A program made the position numbers and the translations under genes. Shown here in pieces: positions 22,886-35,606 of a DNA stretch of 64,000 nucleotides; position 1 is the first letter of the stretch, and each line of letters begins with the position of its first letter. The notes beneath the pieces are model-generated. The model was not told the DNA's origin. It saw only the letters and a list, made by a program, of their open reading frames with translations, and did no database searches. This DNA is from Carettochelys insculpta (taxonomy: Eukaryota; Chordata; Testudines; Carettochelyidae): contig NC_134142.1 of NCBI RefSeq assembly GCF_033958435.1, forward strand, positions 100,945,001 to 101,009,000, read 5' to 3'.

Positions 22886-24984
22886 ATAGGAAAGCAGAAG
22901 GAAAATGTAATGCAGGGTAAAATATTTCTTAGTGACTTAAATTAGTTCCCATGCAACTTAATAAAAAGGAGTATGTGATCTCTCTTCAGTTCCAACATAG
23001 ATGTGTTTAGATGACATATGGCTCTTGCGGGTGGAATATTCACACCCATGTGCAATGCAAGTTTTGCGAACGTAAGTGGCAGTGAAGACACAGCCGTAGA
23101 GACAGCATATATCCAGCCTTTCATGGCCATCGTATTGTTCTAGGAATACTAATGTAGTTAGAACTATGAACTCCATGTAAACTATGTATGCAAAACAGTT
23201 GTTGCATCTGCAAGGAAGGTGCAAAATATTCTGAAGTGGCATGGTAACAGGTCACATGGGTGCAAAACTAAAGTTCCTGAGTAGTTCACAGCTGAGCACC
23301 AGCTTGTGAACTGACAGTAGTTTAATGACACTGCATTGCACTGACTCTCACCAGAGCATGCATAGCTCCTCTCCCCTTGAAATTATACTCTTTCAATGAC
23401 TGCTTGTGGTTGAACCTTGAGGGACCCTTCCGAGCCAAGCCCATATGTTGTTTAAGCACTTAAAGCTGACGTGAAGTTGTTGATTTGCCAAAAGGGAGCA
23501 TGTATTTTCTTTTTCGCTGTGAGCCACAACTGGCTTTTGGCAGGCAGCTCTGATTTCTCAGTTGGTCTGACTCCTGCCACAGGCAACATCTAAGGCAGCA
23601 GAGGCAAAGGAGAAACTGGATGTTTCTGAAGGCGGGTAAACACGGAGGGTAAATTGGAGTACAGTTATCCACTGCAACAATCAACATGTGATTTGAATTA
23701 CTTCCAATTTGAAATGAGCAACTATAGAGAGATCAAATGTCCAAAAAACCAAAAGCAACCCCCCCATCAACTTTGCTCCCCCAAAACACCGTAAGCCTTG
23801 ATCTTTAGAACACTGTACACAAATTCATTTTTCTGAGATGTAACATTAAGTGCCTGTGGCATGGCCAATTGTACAATACCAGTTTTACAACATCCAGGAC
23901 ATTTATTTGTTCTGGCATTTCCTAAAACTAAACACAGATTAGAGGACAGCTGATCCTAAGCCTGAAAGGCCCTGCCCTTGTATGGGACGTCTTGATTCTA
24001 AAACTGCTGGCGACAAGCGGTATAATGAAGAAACTCCACAGCACTCAGATGACACACTGAATTATAAATAAGAACTTTGGGAAAATGCAGGGAGCTCAGG
24101 CAAACCACCTAGGGTTTGGGGGGAGGTGGCAAGAGCTGGGTTGGCAATACTACTTCCCCAAATTTAACGAAGCCTTCTCTTTATAAAAAACAATTAATCC
24201 TTGTTGCTGAGCTGTTCCAATTAATGCACATGGTAATTTACTTAACACATGAACTCCTCTATGCATGAAGAAATTTTCTTTTAATTCCTCTAAGCTTTTT
24301 CTGACACTTGAGAGGGAAAATTAATATTTTGTCAGGACTTCCCTCTTCCTCTAAATTAAGTGGACAGAGATTTCTCTCTCTATCGACAATGATGTACAAG
24401 CCAGGGATTCTGTTCCGAATAACTTTGGAGAGTAACCTAACACATTCTGCTACTTGCACTGCTTCAGCAATGAAAAACAGTTGGAAAGCTGGTTTAACCA
24501 GCTCTCTCTGTACTCCCTACATGGAAGGAAACAACTGGAGCTAGTAGGGGGCATCACTGCAAGTGGTAGTGTCTGGAGAACTGTGTGTCCTAATGATCAG
24601 TAGCTGCCAGAATGAACCCAGGAGGCAGAGGGAAGCCAGGAGCAACTTAGATCAGCCATCCAGCTGCCTCAGGCATTGGCCAACTAACAAATGGGGGTGT
24701 ATGCAAAACTTTGCACCACATATCCCTCTGACACCACCTAGGATGTGGCCTTGTATGTTTGTCACTATCCTTATTTTGTATTTACATACAATTTGTATTG
24801 TAAATATTCTTCCCTTCCCAGTGGAAGATCATTCACAAATCACTCATGGGGGGAGGGTCTTAGACTTGTAGAATTTCTTTTTTCTGGGTCCTTATCCTCT
24901 ATGCAATTTATCCTCTTCATCTTAGCTGTCAATTCTAAGTTGAAATCTTAATGTATGAAGCCCGCTCTCCCAAAAAGGATAGCT

Positions 24985-25110
24985 ATGCATCAGTGTCTCC
25001 TCATCACCGTGGCAATAAATATAGCGAGTGTATAGCTCTTTTGTGTCACTGATCTTAAAGTGCTTTATAAAGGTAAGCAAGCAGCATCATTCCCTAACTC
25101 CCTCCTTCCA
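24985..25110. repeat. Possible MIR/L2-type tail
   Basis: CACTGATCTTAAAGTGCTTT followed by ATAAAGGTAAGCAA resembles the conserved 3' segment of old amniote MIR/L2-type repeats. It is short and diverged. A C-run and T-run follow at 25119-25140. Confidence 0.35.
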
Positions 25111-25639
25111 TCTTCTACCCCCCCCCCGCCCCTTTTTTTAAATAGATACAGTAGATAGGGAGAATTTCCTTGAATCTCTGTGTAAGAGACAGGAATAATA
25201 ACTGATTCCCATTTGTGCTCTTACAGCTACTGCTTTCCCAGGTATATGGCTCAGGACCATTGGGGGGTGCAGAAAGATATTTTAGAACGCACTTCTAACC
25301 AGTATGAACACTAACAGAGAAGATTTTGTGCTTGTAACATAATGGCAATTTTAGTTTTTATTCCTGTCAGCGTTAGAAGAAAAAAGTTAGAAAACACATC
25401 CTAGTGACTGGTCTGTACAGGTAAAACAAGGCAAATGATCCTTGAAAAAGCCCCAGAAAACAATAAAGAACCATCCCTGGGCACCCATATATGCTGAACA
25501 TAGACTACATGTAACATATGCGGAGAAATGGGAAATCAACATATCCCCCAGTTCCTTTGTCAGTACAGAATCCTATATCTACAAAACATTATAGAAGAAG
25601 AATAAGGATGGATTTTGGAATCAACATGGACAACTTGAA

Positions 25640-27150
25640 GAATCACAGTCACTGTTAGGTAAGTGACTATTCTTTCTTCTTCAAGTGATTGCCCTCATGC
25701 ATCCCATTACTGGTGGCTAGCAAGCAGTAACTTCCTAGATAGAAAGGAGAGACAGAAGTCCTGTTGGACAGCTGTACCAAAGAGGGCATCTGATCCTGAA
25801 GCCACAGTTAAGAAGCAGTACTGGGTGACAATGTGGACAGATCCTTGTGAAGCTGTCCAGCAAATTTCTGAAAAAGGCATACTTCTCAGAAGAGCCACAG
25901 AAGTTGCCTGAATAATCATGGAATGGTCATTAACTTGCACAGATGACTCTAACCTGCTTATCTCATAACAGGAGCTAACACAGTTAGATACTTATTTAGA
26001 AAATCTTTGGGTGGAAGTGGCTTTAGTCTTAATTATATCTGAAAAGGCTATAAAGACTTTGGACGACCTGGTCCATGCTGACGGACTACAATATGCCTTT
26101 CCCCTGGTTTGAGAAAGAAATTCAGAGGTGAACCATATGATTTAAATGCAAAGCAGAAGCAATGATAAGCACGAATTATGGAACTCTGTATAAGGGGAAC
26201 CATCCAGAAGGGCCTGAATTCACCAAATTGATTTTATGGCCACTAATAAGGCAGTCTTCATAGCCTGCATAGGTAAAATGTACAGGCAGCTAGGTGCTCA
26301 AAGGGAAGTTCCATTAAGCCAGAGAGCAAAGTGGAGTCCCCAGCATGGGGTGGCTCCCACAACAAGGAAACAAATGCATGAGAACTTTAAGGAATCTAGC
26401 AACTGTGCAGTGGGAAAATATGATATGGCTCTAAATAGGAGGTGCTGCTACTGTTGCTAAATGTATCCATAAAGAACTGATGAATAGTCCTTAATATTTT
26501 AAGGTTAGCAGATAGTTCAGAATAGCAGAAACAGGTGCTTCCAAGGAAGACAGGTGATTCTGTACTTCCCAAACAGAAAATCCCTTGTCTTTTGCTCCAG
26601 CATAGTACAAGATGGTCTAGCACAAACTTTTCTGCTCCATACTGATATGCGTAGACATCAGCTGAACAGCTTCTTTCAGTGGCAGGGGAATAGCCTGCAT
26701 CCAGACTGTCAGCTATAGTGACACTGGATCCTGGTGTATGGTCTAACATTCAATTTACTAAACTATATGAGGTAGAACAGATAGAATGATCAGAGCTGGT
26801 CAGAAGACAAGTTCACCTGGGAACTGTCTGCAGCTACCATGATTACTGTGGCTGAATCTTGTCGTCTGAGTTTCCTCAAGATTTTCGATATTAGAAGGAC
26901 TGGTTGGTAAGCCTGCATTAGCCATAGTGCTCATAAGACAAGAGAGGCTTGTACAGCAAACCTGGAATCAAGCCTCCTGGGCCCGTGAGTGTTCCGGCAG
27001 AAGGATCCTGAACGCCTGCCTCCCTCATTGCTGTGTCTTGTTGGAGAAGCAACAATTGAACATCTGTCAGGAATGTGCCACTTTACCCAGACAAAAAGGG
27101 TACTTAACATGCCCATCATTCACCTGAGAGCAGTCTTCAAGAGAGGCAAA
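25640..27150 (-). mobile_element. DIRS-like tyrosine-recombinase retrotransposon remnant
   Basis: On the minus strand, 25920-25707 reads without stops and ends SDALFGTAVQQDFCLSFLSR. Upstream of that lies ICWTASQGSVHIVTQY, which lines up with the ICRAATWSS..TF..HY C-terminal region of DIRS-type tyrosine recombinases, including the position of the catalytic Tyr. A second open segment at 26749-26396 would lie upstream in the same protein. DIRS elements integrate with a tyrosine recombinase in place of a DDE integrase. Frameshifts, stops and loss of conserved Arg/His residues make it inactive. The left boundary near the CTTCTTCAAGTGATTGCCCT motif is reasonable. The right boundary is a guess. Confidence 0.6.
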
Positions 27151-28569
27151 TCTTATATTTTGGGGACTTTTGTGACAACTGGTATATAACTTTTTCCTGC
27201 TTAGAAATTAAACATGAAAATAGGTCAAGCTATTTTCAATAAAGAATGTTATAAACCAGTGAAAGAAACCCAGACAGGGACTGAATTAGTCCAAACAAAA
27301 AAGGCCTATTGACAGGGGTCAAGGAGTGTGTTGAGACTGGACTTAGTAATGTTACCTATACCAAGTTTGGCCTTACGGAAATGGATTTAGTTAAATGAAA
27401 TACAGAAGGGATGACCTATGTCTACCATTCACTTCTCCTACCTTTTTGGGACATTAAAGGAGAGTTTGAAAAAACAGCATGGTTTTCAAGCTCACTCACC
27501 ACATCTCATCTCAACATCCTTGAGTCCGAGCAGAAAAGCACACCAAACCACGAGGTTTTCTTCCCCAGAGGAAAGCCATCAGATCTTGCTCTTATTTAAG
27601 GAACTTTGTTTTCACCCAAGAGTCCTAAAAGTCATCACATCCTCACAAGATCCAGTCTTCAGCCCATAAGTGGGGAGACATCCTGTTGGGTCATCTTTCC
27701 TCTTTGTGTTACCATAAGCTCAACTATTTTTCCCCTCTCAACCCCTCTCCCACTCAGCCTTTCAATGGTGTCTGAAATCAACAGCTCTACTTGCAATATC
27801 ACATCCAGCCCTGATTTCTCTGAAGAAAAAGGACACTAATCATATATAGTGCTTGACTGTAATGTGAGCCTGAGTCCAAGCAACAGGTACCATGGCTGAT
27901 TTTCCAGCCTAATGCACCCATTTGTTACCAAATAGCCATCCAGTGTTCCAAGAACATCAACAAAAGCCACATTTCCCGCACTACTTCTATCCTGGTCTTC
28001 ACCTTGTGCCTGTCTGTTAAAAACAGGAAAAGTGATTGTACTTCAGCCAGCAAGACTGAGAGTGAAATTAACCCTTTCCTTTTCATCAAAGTGTGTTTAA
28101 AAAAAAAAAAAGACTCACATTCTGCCTCCAAAAGAAGCTGAGGTTTATGATAGGCTTTTATTAAATCTATTTTGCATAATTACACAGTTTCATTTTCAAT
28201 ATAACTGCTTGTTTGGATTTCTTGTTCTTTCTTGCAATGAATAAATGCTTTTGGATGTTTTCCAAAAAATCAAGTAAACCAAAGACTCTTCAGAAAAAAA
28301 ATCCCAAACCTTTCTATCAATGTTTTCATGCTGGACAATGAAAGCACTCATACTATTTTAGATCTTCTGACTCTTAGGATCAATACAACAGACTCAGCCA
28401 AAGCCATTGAGTCCCAGTATCAGGCGTATCTGCAAATCTCTTATAAAAAGTTTTGCCCCCCTCTTTTTTTTTTGTGCTAAGGTACATGATATAAACAACT
28501 AAAATTATACTAATAGCACTAACTATAGAAACCATGACTTTTTAACACTAGACTTTATAAAGCTGAAGT

Positions 28570-29420
28570 TGAGTGAAACTGCTCACAAAGTCAACTTAGT
28601 GGGTCTGTATTAGATTGCCTGAGTTGACTGTGGCAGCAGTGCATTGTGGGCACCTATCCCACAGTTCCTGTAGCCTCTTTTCATTTTGGGATTCTGCGCC
28701 AGTGTCTTGTGGGGAAAAAGGTGGTTCTGGGTTTCTTGTCATCATCCCAAAACGCATTTCCCTCACTTCCCGCTTCCTTCTGAAAAGAAATGGATAAGGG
28801 ACATTTTGCAACACTTTTATATTGACTGCCACCTGCCATTACAAAGAATAACATGGATCCCAAGATGCTTCAGTGTTTGGTGCAGTGTTTTTTGATGACT
28901 TTGCACTCTGCAATGCAGTATATTCTGAATGTAATGCCTATGGAGTATCAGCGAAGTGACACGGGAGGCACGGACGCACATGAAGATATGGAAAATAACA
29001 CCGTGGAGTTGTTTGCAGCACTGGAGTCATTGCACAGTATGGAGCACAGGTTCTGGTCCTGCAAAACCAGCTCAGACTGGAGGGATCAGATTGTTTTGCA
29101 GTCATGGGAGTGAAGAGCTGCCTCCTACCCTGAAGCACAACCATACCATAATGAGACCTGTTTTCACAGTTGAGAAGCATGTGACAATTGCCTAAGAAGA
29201 GGATGTACATTGTGCAGAGCAAGGGGACTCTGCAAAGGTTCCACCTTAGTGCCATAGATGATAAGAAAGAACTGAGAGTCAGTTTGGCCTGCTCTGCCCT
29301 TTATAAGTTGGGTGGTGATGAAGGGTAGTGCCAAAATCTCCAGGGTTCAGGTGTGGCTCCGATGGACATTGTGGCCAAAAAGAACCTGTTCTGTGGTGCA
29401 TGTAAACTTGAAGAATCCAA
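28570..29420 (+). mobile_element. Decayed PIF/Harbinger transposon fragment
   Basis: The region contains the 5' part of a Harbinger-type transposase (separate entry) preceded by about 280 bases that include GCATTGTGGGCACCTATCCC. It is followed by sequence with further decayed coding-like segments. The terminal inverted repeats could not be identified with confidence, and the catalytic domain is deleted or unrecognisable. Confidence 0.5.
28853..29195 (+). pseudogene. Harbinger transposase N-terminal fragment, frameshifted
   Basis: The frame from 28853 encodes HRFWSCKTSSDWRDQIVLQS, which matches the pre-catalytic W..R.TS.DW...IVLQ region of turtle-type Harbinger transposases. A stop at about 29112 ends it. 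In a shifted frame, TVEKHVTIA (to 29195) corresponds to the conserved EKRVAIALWKL segment, with most of the intervening helix region deleted. The DDE catalytic part that should follow is absent. The comparable segment of the 42.6-kb element is RRIWRHHSRRDDQQWLQ followed later by REKKIAIGLWKL. Confidence 0.65.
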
Positions 29421-32400
29421 AAAGACAATCACCAAAAGAACCACAAACCTTGAAGTTACATATAATCAAACTGAAAATATCATGAGCTGAGATGCATGGA
29501 GAAAGCATGGAAATATGTGATCCTTGTGTCTGTACAGTACACTAAGTTTTTCAGCCCCATACAGGAACCCACGTACTGAAAGATTCTATCGATCTGTGAT
29601 TTGAGTGTGTAAAATTAATTCAGAAATCAATCAAACACTGAAACAAAGAACAGTACTAGTCACATGAAACGTTTCCACTGGCTTTAGAATTCTTTCCCCT
29701 AGACAGAAACATGTTCTGTCCATATACTGCTTTGCGGTCACTTACTTTATATGCAAATTACCTAGTTTATTTTAAAAAAAAATCAATAATGTAGCATATA
29801 TGGATTAATTTGAACAAGCAATGTTCATCATAGACCAAATCCCTAACTGGGCTAAAAGCTCCATTAATCTGCCAATCTAGCATCATGTTCTTTAACATTA
29901 AGGGGACAGAACAAGCATTTAGGCTCAATCCAGTGTAGGGGGCAGTTTGTAGTTACTCACTCCAGTGACAGCTCTGGTAAGAATACACCTGCCTCAAGAA
30001 CACAGCTTTCTCTCTTACATGAGGGCAAGAGAGAAGGCGTGCACTGTGACAACCCATTACCAGACACAGCCTCACCATTATAGCTAGTCAACATGTGTGT
30101 GTTTGATTTGGACGGGGGCAGAAACCATAGTTCCACCTACTCTGTGCCCACATTTAGTTGCTGGAGTGGCAAAAGAGTGAATGTTTTGGGTGTACAATCC
30201 TGCCCTCTTTCCTGTGCTTGGACCCAGCAGCTAGGTCCTGCAGTGGGGAGTGTGGGATTGTATTCCTCCTCATCCTCCACTGTAGCTGCTAAACCAGGCC
30301 AAAGACACAGTTTAGCCCAAAATAAGCAAGTTAGATTAGGGGTTTATAAAAAAAAATAATCCCAGCCCAGAGAATAACTGCCCTGGACAAACATCACAGC
30401 AGCTTTGGAGTGACTATTTAAGACTATTTAATTACTTAAAATAACCAAATTAAACATACTTACACAGAGACAGTATATCAGCAGAAGCCTGAAATCAAAG
30501 GTCTACAGACACCTAATGGGGTGAAAGCTAATTTCTTTAGACTGGATAATCCTTTGTCAAAAGTATGACCCCCTTGGGATATCTGAGTGTGAAGAGCTTA
30601 TAAATAGAGACATATTCAAATTGAGACAGAAGCCTAGGTGGCAACAGAAACAGTTGTATAAACAGTTTCAGCTTCCAAATCAGAAACCTGACACAGAATC
30701 TTTGTTACATTCCAGTTTAGCAAAAAGAGTTTCATGATGTACCTTGCTGTACATTATTTTCATCTGGATAAAGAAAATAGGGTTTCTGTTCTGAAAGTAA
30801 AGCCACTGTGTGGAATTCAGAAAGCAAGAGCTGAACTACATAAACATGAGCAGATATCTCTATGCTTGAAATCTACATTACTCCGCATCATCCCATTTAG
30901 AAAACCTACAAAGATTTCACCATAGCTGGGGCTCAGAAGGGGAATTAATTAATCCTGTAAGGGCAGATAAATTTATAGCTACCGTTTGATTGATTCCCTA
31001 GCCCCATGCTTTTAATTTTCTCTTATTTGCAAGAAAGTTTAAAAAGGGTTCTGTTCATTAAAGTAAAGGGAAAATAATGCTGAGGATCAAAGACAAGTAA
31101 CGTATCATTAAGGATGTATCCTTAACTCATTCTGCAAATTTAGCCGGAACACAATTTCCACTCCTGTGAGCAAATTCAACTTTCATGCAAGCAAGTGAAA
31201 CCACAATGTACTCAATAGTATTTGTTATGCATATAAAGGTCTCAGTAATAAGAAGTTTTACATAAGAGATACCTCATAGTATGTAGGCACTATAAGAGGA
31301 GTAAAGGATGGCCTCATCTCTGATGTCCTTTCTGTTTCTTCCTTGGTTTATGTCAAAATCTTAGTATGGTGTTAACCTTCAATTGCTATATGTAATTAAT
31401 TCTGTTTCATTTTTCTGGTTCCATGAAATAATACATTTTCAAAATAAGCTAAGCAGCAACCACAGCATGGAATCATAGCCATTGAACTATGAGTCACTTG
31501 CAGTGGTGGGAAAAACCATAGTCTCATCGGCAACACATGAAATCTACCACCAGGAGCAAAGCACATATTTAGCATGCATTTGCTTATGCTTGGGTGGAAA
31601 ACCATTCCAAAATATCCCTTTTCCATAGAGCAAGAGAAAGAAGCTCATGCAATTGCAGCTACACTTATTTTGGACAAAGGGCAAGAGAAAACATCCTGCG
31701 CACTTTCAAACTGAAAGCCGAGGGAGTGATTTTTAAGCCCCTAGTGTGATCAACAGAGAACGAGTCTACTTTTAAAAAGTGCAGTGTTAGACATTCCCAT
31801 ACTCATTATTTAGCCAGCTGTCTCCAGCTGTAGTGGAAGGAGTTAAGCTAGTGGCTGTCATAGTAATTCTGGCACTGCTCCAGGTAATACTTTCCCCTTC
31901 AGGCTAACATACAGCTGTGCTGAAAAATACCACACTAAAGCCAAAGGATGCCCATTTGTTACTATAGGAACACCAAACAGTGGTAACATTTAAACACAAG
32001 GTTATTGGGGAACAGAGTCAAGGTAATAATGTCTAACAAAAAACAAGACACAAAACTTGCCTGCATCAGATTTCTCAAGTCAGCCTTACAGAAGAATTAT
32101 CTGAAAGCAAACACCTTTATTTAATCATTGAACTATGACTCTAAAAATCCTGTGCTTGGAATCTGTGGAGAAAAAATGCTTGTGATGCTTTTGATCTCTT
32201 TTGCACTGCTGGGTCTCTAAATTAACAGCACATTCTTAAGCAGCTGAACTCTTTCTTTGCTCTAAGGACTAGGCCCTCCCCCAAAGTGAGAGGTTTGTGG
32301 GAGAGCCCTCAGAAGATTTACTGCAACTACATTCACCTAGACAACAATAGAAGCATAAAAGTGTTTGGAAGCTTCAGTGGCTGCTTACTATTCAAAATAA

Positions 32401-32850
32401 AGATAGTGCAGAGGACAACTATGCAGCTTGGTGGAATTTTTCTCAGGGGTGTTAGAAAAAGTGCAGTTTCCACACCTGAAACCAGATTCAACCCTGGCAC
32501 GACCAAGTGCAATGACTCTGAAGACAATGGAGCAATACCCAAGCAGAATCTGAATTTTGGTAAAATGGATCAGCAGTCTCAGCATCAGATGGGGAATGCC
32601 TAATGGCATTTAACAGTGATGACTGCCGTTAGCTGACAAACTCCAACGTGTATCTTCTGAAATTTCCCTATGCTGGTTAGATGGCAACTGGTGCTAACAA
32701 TGAGACACTGCAGGGGGGAATTTTCAAGTCTCTAACTGTAGCAAAAATGACTATAAGAAATAAACTGGAAAGCAAGGTCCTAAAGAAGCTGATTTTGAAA
32801 CCGATAAATCTGTAATTAAATATCTGGGTGTCAGTGCACAACAACACTTC

Positions 32851-33190
32851 GGCTATGTCTACACTTGTCCTCTTTCAAAAGAGGGATGCAAATGAAGGAA
32901 ATCATAAATGCAAATGAAGCACTGATTTACACATCTCATGCTTCATTTGCATAATCTCTTTTTGAAAGAGATTCTTTCGAAAGAAAAAAGTAGTGTAGAC
33001 ATGGCTCTTTCGAAAATAAACCCAATTTTCAAAGGAACCCTTATTCCTAAAAGAAATTAAGAATAAGAGTTCTTTCAAAAACAGTGGTTTATTTTCAAAA
33101 GAGATAAGTAAATCAGTGCCTCATTTGCATTTGCATTTTCCTTCATTTGCATTCCTCTTTCGAAAGAGGAATGCAAGTGTAGATGTAGTC
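32851..33190. mobile_element. Harbinger-type foldback MITE, family B
   Basis: The 340-bp element begins GGCTATGTCTACACTTGTCC and its right end reads inward GACTACATCTACACTTGC. Long imperfect inverted arms contain CTCTTTCGAAAGAG and many TTTGCAT/ATGCAAA motifs. Flanking ttc and tta differ at one base, so a 3-bp target duplication is plausible but not perfect. No coding region. Confidence 0.75.
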
Positions 33191-33211
33191 TTAGTGACCT
33201 TTACACACATA

Positions 33212-33390
33212 AGGTCAGATTCTCACCTGACGTAAGTAGCTGCAGATCCAATTATTTCAATAACATACACTTGTATACACCATGCATACATCCAAGACAT
33301 TAATCATACTGCAGCTATTCCAAGATTCCACTGCAAGTTAAAGTCACTGTACTGATAATACGGGTCTGATTGTTACTCAAGGAGTTGCGA
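33212..33390. repeat. Possible old amniote repeat
   Basis: AAGGTCAGATTCTCACCTGA begins a sequence of the GGCCAGATTCTGATCTCA type, which recurs at 46932 and, in related form, at 52646. It is strongly diverged and no end can be placed. Confidence 0.3.
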
Positions 33391-33608
33391 CAATGATGTT
33401 AATAAGAAGCGTTACCCATACTGGACTGAAAATAGACTAACGCTGAGCAATATATAGCCAAACAAACAGTAGCAAAGGCTGAATTCCCTCTTTTATGCAG
33501 TTTGATAGGCTATCTGCATCACAGACAATATTTCAGGGCACTAAGGGCCAAACTGTTACAGGTGACTCTTTTTCACAGACAGATGCACAAGAATGATCAC
33601 CACTAAAA

Positions 33609-34380
33609 ATGACGACAACATATGACCACAGACACCTCATGGCTATCACAGCTATTTCCTATCCTAAATATCTGTGGAAATTGTGGTCTTGCTGCCATGG
33701 CTACATTGCTTCCTCCAGTATCTCCTCTGGAGTGTCCCACTGTTGCATCAGACTTAGTTTGGATAAATTAAACCCTCTCATCCTTCTCTCACCCCATTCT
33801 CCCTTCCTCACTATTAACAGTTCCTTTGTTCTCCTCCTCCTTGAAACTCATACGATACTGGGATTGTATTTGGTCATCCAGGCCCGTGTCAAATATTGTC
33901 ATTACACTTCTCCCTCTCACATTTCTAAAATCTGTCTCTTCCTCTCTACCCATGCTGACAAAATCTTGGCTCACACTCCAGTTCCCTCTCATGCCAATCT
34001 CTGTAAGCACCCCTTCTCAGACTTCTCAGCCCCTTACCATGTGCCTCCTCTTCATTTTAACTGTTGAATAAAATAATCATCCTTTCCTGCTTCTCTGGTC
34101 ATATCAGTCTCCTCCTTAAATCCCTTTACAGCGCCTCATCTCTTTAAAACTCCTGAGCCTGATGCTCAAGGCACAGCACAGTTCTACCCCTGCCTACATA
34201 TCAGCACCTTCTTTCTACTTGCTTTCTACATTAATGCACCACTTATCCCCTCCTACGTACACTTCAGCCTTTTTATCATTGCTGCCTGTGCCCACAACAT
34301 CCGCATTGTCCCGCTACACCAAACGTCCCCCCCGTCCACTTTCTAATCTCTATTTTTAAAACATCTCTTCACTTAACGTA
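33609..34380. repeat. C/T-rich region, possibly a decayed repeat
   Basis: A pyrimidine-rich stretch with two overlapping plus-strand open frames (152 and 81 codons) and CTCCTTAAATCCCTTTACAG-type phrases. The composition, not protein conservation, explains the open frames. I cannot name a family. Confidence 0.3.
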
Positions 34381-34694
34381 GCTCTCCACCACTGCTCTCT
34401 AATTCCATGCAATCATGCTTCTTTTCTTTACTTCTTGTCTTATTCTCCAGTTTAATACTCATCTTTCAAGCTTCAGACAAAATATACACTTTGCATGTTC
34501 TTAAAGTTATGTGTCTTAAAGTCATCACATCTAGCTACGCTCTTTATTACAAAGTGCTATAATTTCCATAATTTCCTCCCATTCACAAGTAACTACAAGT
34601 ATCTATAAGTAACTTTCAATAAGTAGAAAGATGGAACTATGGTACTGCAAGCTCTGGGGTGGATATTGAATCTTTAATATCAGCTGCTGGAAAA

Positions 34695-34924
34695 CAGGGA
34701 TGTTCATGGTTAACTGGTATCCTCATCCTAAATGATTGAGGCTTACCAGTTATGGCTAACTGGAGAAGAGGTGGAAACAGCCCTTGCCAATGGCAAGCAG
34801 GGGGATGCTTCAGGCCTGTGGGGCCAGCTGCAGGCACAGAGCATTGCAGCCCAGCCAGAGCAGCCTTTGTTCATGGCGGGCCCATTTCACCAGTTAACTG
34901 ATTTAGTTGGATTTTACATCCCTA
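34695..34924. mobile_element. Non-autonomous hAT-like element
   Basis: The left end CAGGGATGTTCATGGTTAAC and the right end ACATCCCTA are inverted. The inner GTTAACTGGT (left) is mirrored by ACCAGTTAAC (right). The CAGGGATG terminus is typical of hAT elements. No convincing 8-bp target duplication is visible and there is no coding sequence. Confidence 0.6.
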
Positions 34925-35242
34925 CTAGACAGTGAAATAATAGATGAATATTTAAAAAAGACAACAGTTGCCTAGCTTCTGTAATGTATCTAGTGGACAG
35001 GTATGAAAAGGCATTTCATTGTATTTATCACGTAGTCCAGTTTCATAGTAAGCTGTGATGATGCCTTTTGCATGTAATTATACACAGCTGTGATGGAACA
35101 ATAAGGTAAAAATCTAGGGGGGACTGTTTGTCCTCCTGTGAGGGCAGGGAGGACAAAAGGAACTTTGTAATGCCACCAGAACAAGGGCCAGGCACACTAA
35201 CAGTCCTTGTGTTTTAGGGTGTGCAGAGATATCTCTCTCTCA

Positions 35243-35606
35243 GGCTGTGTCTACACTAGCCCAAAACTTCGAAATGGCCATGCAAATGGCCATTTTGAAG
35301 TTTACTAATGAAGCGCTGAAACACATATTCAGTGCCTCATTAGAATGCCTGCAGCCACGGCACTTCGAAATTGACATGGCTTGCAGCTGCGCGGCTCGTC
35401 CAGACGGGGCTCCTTTTCGAAAGTATCTTGGCAACTTCGAAATCCCCTTATTCCTATCTGCTGACAAAGTCGGTGTCATCAGAGGTGGGAATGACCCAAA
35501 TGGGATAAATGGAGATGAAGCCATGGCCTCCAATGATCAAGGGATGCAGTCACTATGCAGAGACTCAGCAGCTGGCTGCATTGAATGGCATATGTGGACA
35601 CAGCAG
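35243..35606. mobile_element. Foldback MITE, Harbinger type, family A copy 2, right half replaced
   Basis: From 35243 to about 35457 the sequence follows the left arm of family A (GGCTGTGTCTACACTAGCCC, TTCGAAATGGCCA, GACGGGGCTCCTTTTCGAAA). The mirrored right arm is absent. Unrelated sequence follows, ending near TGTGGACACAGCA at about 35594-35606, which resembles a degenerate right terminus. It is either a truncated family A MITE or the left end of a longer Harbinger element with an internal deletion. Confidence 0.65.
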
